In this document: one piece after another, positions 62,062-64,000 of the stretch | How positions within the stretch are numbered: position 1 is the first letter of the stretch | Layout of the letters: every line of letters begins with the position of its first letter | Origin: an uncultured Paludibacter sp. | GTDB taxonomy: Bacteria; Bacteroidota; Bacteroidia; Bacteroidales; Paludibacteraceae | Direction of reading: 5' to 3' | DNA: 64,000 bases | NCBI GenBank assembly: GCA_937897985.1 | Contig: CALCBD010000058.1 | Span: forward strand, 1-64,000 | Made by a program: the position numbers and the translations under genes | The notes under the pieces: generated by a model | The model's database searches: none | Told to the model about the DNA's origin: nothing | What the model saw: the letters and a program-made list of their open reading frames with translations, nothing else

Positions 62062-63222
62062 CTAAAAATTAAAAGCTGCCATTAATTGTATCCCTTTTCC
62101 TGAGAATAAATTGTTAGCTGTTGACTGAAAAGTTAACAGCTGCGAATTCGGGGGATTCAGGTAAGCTATGGCATAAAAACTCCATTTATCATACGTTCGG
62201 CTCCAGCTGAAATAATTGAACAGAACATTTTGTACGGGCACAAAAAACAACATTGCCGACAGGTTATCAATGATTGATACCGGATAAGTGAACATTGTAC
62301 CGATTAAATTCAGTGAAGTTCCGTTTACAAAAAACTGTTCACCGGCATGATATCTCAGGTATTCGATGGTTGCACCCAATCCGTTTCCGAGTGGAAAGGT
62401 ATAATCGATTCCTGCGTTCCACATGTCCTGAAAATGAGGTGTCAGAGCAGTATTTTTCTGTGTGATGGTTGTCGAACTTTCGAACCACAGTCCAAAACCC
62501 AAATCCCATTTGCCATCGAGTCCGATGCGCGACTCGTGAAGCAATAAATAATCATTCAACCGGCTCGAATAAAGAATCGGGGTATGTACCTGTCTGAAAT
62601 TGGTACTCAGTGCCATTTCTCCCGTAATAACCGGCATTTCCAGACGGCCTCCCAATTCAGGTTTCCACTGTTCGGTTGGGTTCAGTTCCCAGCCTTTGGT
62701 ATTTTTATTTCCAATCAGCCCCCATGCCCACACACTTGCATTGTTTTCAAAAAAATATTTACCCAACAAACCGTAAACTCCATCGGTGAGTTGTAAAGGA
62801 TCACGCACATCCATGCCATCGAACCACATCAATGGTCGGAAAAGCTTTGCCTGACCAAAATTAATTTTCTGTAATCCTCCCCGTAATTCAAACTTATCAG
62901 TCGCATAGCGCATCCAAACCCGGTAAGGCTTCAAAGTTGCCGAAGCACTTTCTTTCCTGAAATCCTTATAAGTAGTGTTGCCATTAATATTAAATGAAAC
63001 TTCAAAATCGAACGACGAAATTTTATCCGTATCAAATTTCCCGGTCAGCGCAGGCACAAAGCGACCACCGGGCTGTAATATCAACGGACTTTCAGCCTGC
63101 AAGGTAGTCCATCCCACTAACTGCCCGTTGAGATGTACCTTTGCTGAATCGCTTTGAGCTGACAAAGCAGAAGACAATGAATTTCCTAATAAACAGATGA
63201 TAATCAACACAATATTTTTCAT
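62062..63222 (-). CDS. Putative outer-membrane beta-barrel protein
   Basis: 386 residues with a signal peptide ending near LSAQ. The body has alternating hydrophobic/polar strands ending in aromatic residues and finishes with FNF-type (LMAAFNF), as expected of a barrel inserted by BamA. ELRGGLQKINFGQAKLFRPL and WFDGMDVRDPLQLTDG resemble the DUF1302/alginate-export-like porins. Its start overlaps the TetR stop by four bases. Encoded with an ABC exporter and a LolA-like protein, it could form the outer-membrane step of the same system; this is inference. Confidence 0.75.
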   Translation of the reverse strand: MKNIVLIIICLLGNSLSSALSAQSDSAKVHLNGQLVGWTTLQAESPLILQPGGRFVPALTGKFDTDKISSFDFEVSFNINGNTTYKDFRKESASATLKPYRVWMRYATDKFELRGGLQKINFGQAKLFRPLMWFDGMDVRDPLQLTDGVYGLLGKYFFENNASVWAWGLIGNKNTKGWELNPTEQWKPELGGRLEMPVITGEMALSTNFRQVHTPILYSSRLNDYLLLHESRIGLDGKWDLGFGLWFESSTTITQKNTALTPHFQDMWNAGIDYTFPLGNGLGATIEYLRYHAGEQFFVNGTSLNLIGTMFTYPVSIIDNLSAMLFFVPVQNVLFNYFSWSRTYDKWSFYAIAYLNPPNSQLLTFQSTANNLFSGKGIQLMAAFNF

Positions 63223-63818
63223 ACCGGATTATTTTTTGATTTCAGATGAATGCCATCAACCGGCATAATGCCGAAAATAATCAGATACGAAAGCTGTCGG
63301 GTCATGATATCGGTATCAGGAAACAAAGCAAGAGCTTCGTCCGACGATATCAGTTCGAGTTGTTTTTGCAGCATCCACATTACAAAATCTATATTCAATT
63401 CGGGGTTCATTTCACCTTTAGCCTGTGCCTGCTTATAAAATTCACGGGTAAGTTGTATTGATTTGGAAGTCAGGTCGCTGAAATAACCAAGTATTTCCTG
63501 CGAGTCGGGATGAAAAAAATCGGATATAAACTCTATCGAATAGTCCTTGTTGAAGGCAAATTTCAGTTCAAGAAGTTCCCTCAGCTTTTCCGCAAATGTG
63601 ATATCTCTGGAATTTATCTGTTCATACATTTCAAAAATGACATTTGACTTTTGCTCCATAATGGCTATTACCAAAGCACTTTTATTCGCATAATATGTAT
63701 AAAAGGTTTTCCGGCTTACCTGCGATTTTTTGCAAATTTCGTCCACACTCACTTTTTTAAAACCGTGCTTCCAGAATAATTCACGGGCTGTATTTTCAAT
63801 CTTTTCTTTCTTTGTCAT
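63219..63818 (-). CDS. TetR-family transcriptional regulator
   Basis: 199 residues. The N-terminal helix-turn-helix is VSVDEICKKSQVSRKTFYTYYANKS-like, seen as EICKKSQVSRKTFYTYYAN (residues 26-44), the TetR signature; the rest is a helical ligand-binding domain. It is the first gene of the minus-strand operon and overlaps the barrel gene (ATGA), so it probably represses its own operon. The inducer is unknown. Confidence 0.92.
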   Translation of the reverse strand: MTKKEKIENTARELFWKHGFKKVSVDEICKKSQVSRKTFYTYYANKSALVIAIMEQKSNVIFEMYEQINSRDITFAEKLRELLELKFAFNKDYSIEFISDFFHPDSQEILGYFSDLTSKSIQLTREFYKQAQAKGEMNPELNIDFVMWMLQKQLELISSDEALALFPDTDIMTRQLSYLIIFGIMPVDGIHLKSKNNPV

Positions 63819-63840
63819 TCGGATATAAACATTAACTGCG

Positions 63841-63871
63841 CAAAGTTACATATTTTATTTACATTACCAAA
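63841..63871 (-). promoter_or_regulatory. Promoter of the TetR operon
   Basis: On the minus strand TTTG (63868-63871), 19 bases, TAACTTTG (63841-63848): a full consensus match 23 bases before the TetR ATG. A repressor site would be expected to overlap it, but I see no clean palindrome. Confidence 0.6.
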
Positions 63872-63970
63872 TTTTGTTACCTTTTTATCGATGTTCTGCA
63901 TTTGTTCGAATTATTTATTTAACAACAGAATAAAGTTAGTGTCGGTTAATCAATCTATTGGAAAATTAAG

Positions 63971-64000
63971 TACATTTGTAAGTTGAATAATGAACAAGGT
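63971..64000 (+). promoter_or_regulatory. Candidate promoter and first codons of a gene leaving the window
   Basis: TACATTTG (63971-63978) fits the -7 box and is followed by an ATG at 63990 (Met-Asn-Lys before the window ends). Too little is present to identify the gene. Confidence 0.3.

Overview
The window comes from a low-GC member of the Bacteroidota, most likely order Bacteroidales. This is inferred from several signs seen together: a V/A-type ATPase operon carrying a DUF2764 subunit, promoters of the TTTG-N19/20-TAnnTTTG type, a GTPase-dead EF-G paralogue, DUF4924/DUF3298/DUF6340-like proteins, and many secreted proteins ending in type IX secretion (T9SS) sorting domains. I found no rRNA, tRNA or CRISPR array. 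The species cannot be named from the sequence alone.

Layout. (1) 1-9.4 kb: the end of a metallophosphoesterase gene, then the ATPase operon E-DUF2764-A-B-D-I-K. Its rotor-ring subunit keeps the Na+-binding residues known from Enterococcus NtpK. Two REP-type palindrome arrays and a truncated REP-associated transposase (RAYT) lie exactly between the A and B genes. (2) 9.6-20.4 kb: housekeeping genes on the + strand: a sigma-70 factor with a small downstream ORF, rpe, comEC, a DHH phosphoesterase, an S4 protein, DUF4924, rmlA-rmlC-rmlD, a DUF3298 lipoprotein, a small membrane protein and a DUF2520 Rossmann protein. (3) 20.4-26.0 kb: minus-strand genes: DUF6340-like lipoprotein, MBL hydrolase, RsmF-like rRNA methyltransferase, HIT protein, small HTH protein, M20 dipeptidase. 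(4) 26.2-31.8 kb: a wza/wzc-like polysaccharide export pair, then EF-G2 on the opposite strand.

(5) 32.5-53.8 kb: a pectin-degradation locus on the + strand. It holds five PL9 pectate lyases with intact Ca2+ and lysine residues, one PL1 pectate lyase, a CE8-like pectin esterase, a beta-helix protein, a Gfo/Idh/MocA oxidoreductase and a GH105 unsaturated-uronyl hydrolase. No SusC/SusD pair is present; most products carry T9SS tails. The GH105 tail is in the -1 frame behind an A9G run. A 133-bp unit repeated five times precedes the esterase gene.

(6) 53.8-56 kb: a short tandem array, then a rearranged Dpn-type restriction-modification locus on the minus strand: a Dam (DpnM-like) gene cut off inside its SAM-binding motif, an intact DpnI-like endonuclease (the family that cuts methylated GATC) starting 3 nt later, and a DpnA-like GATC methyltransferase. 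DpnI-type and DpnII-type genes are normally mutually exclusive, so this mixed locus is the strongest novelty here. (7) 56-63.9 kb: an S41 peptidase lipoprotein, then a TetR-controlled operon of an outer-membrane barrel, a LolD-like ATPase, two FtsX/LolC-type permeases and a LolA-like protein.
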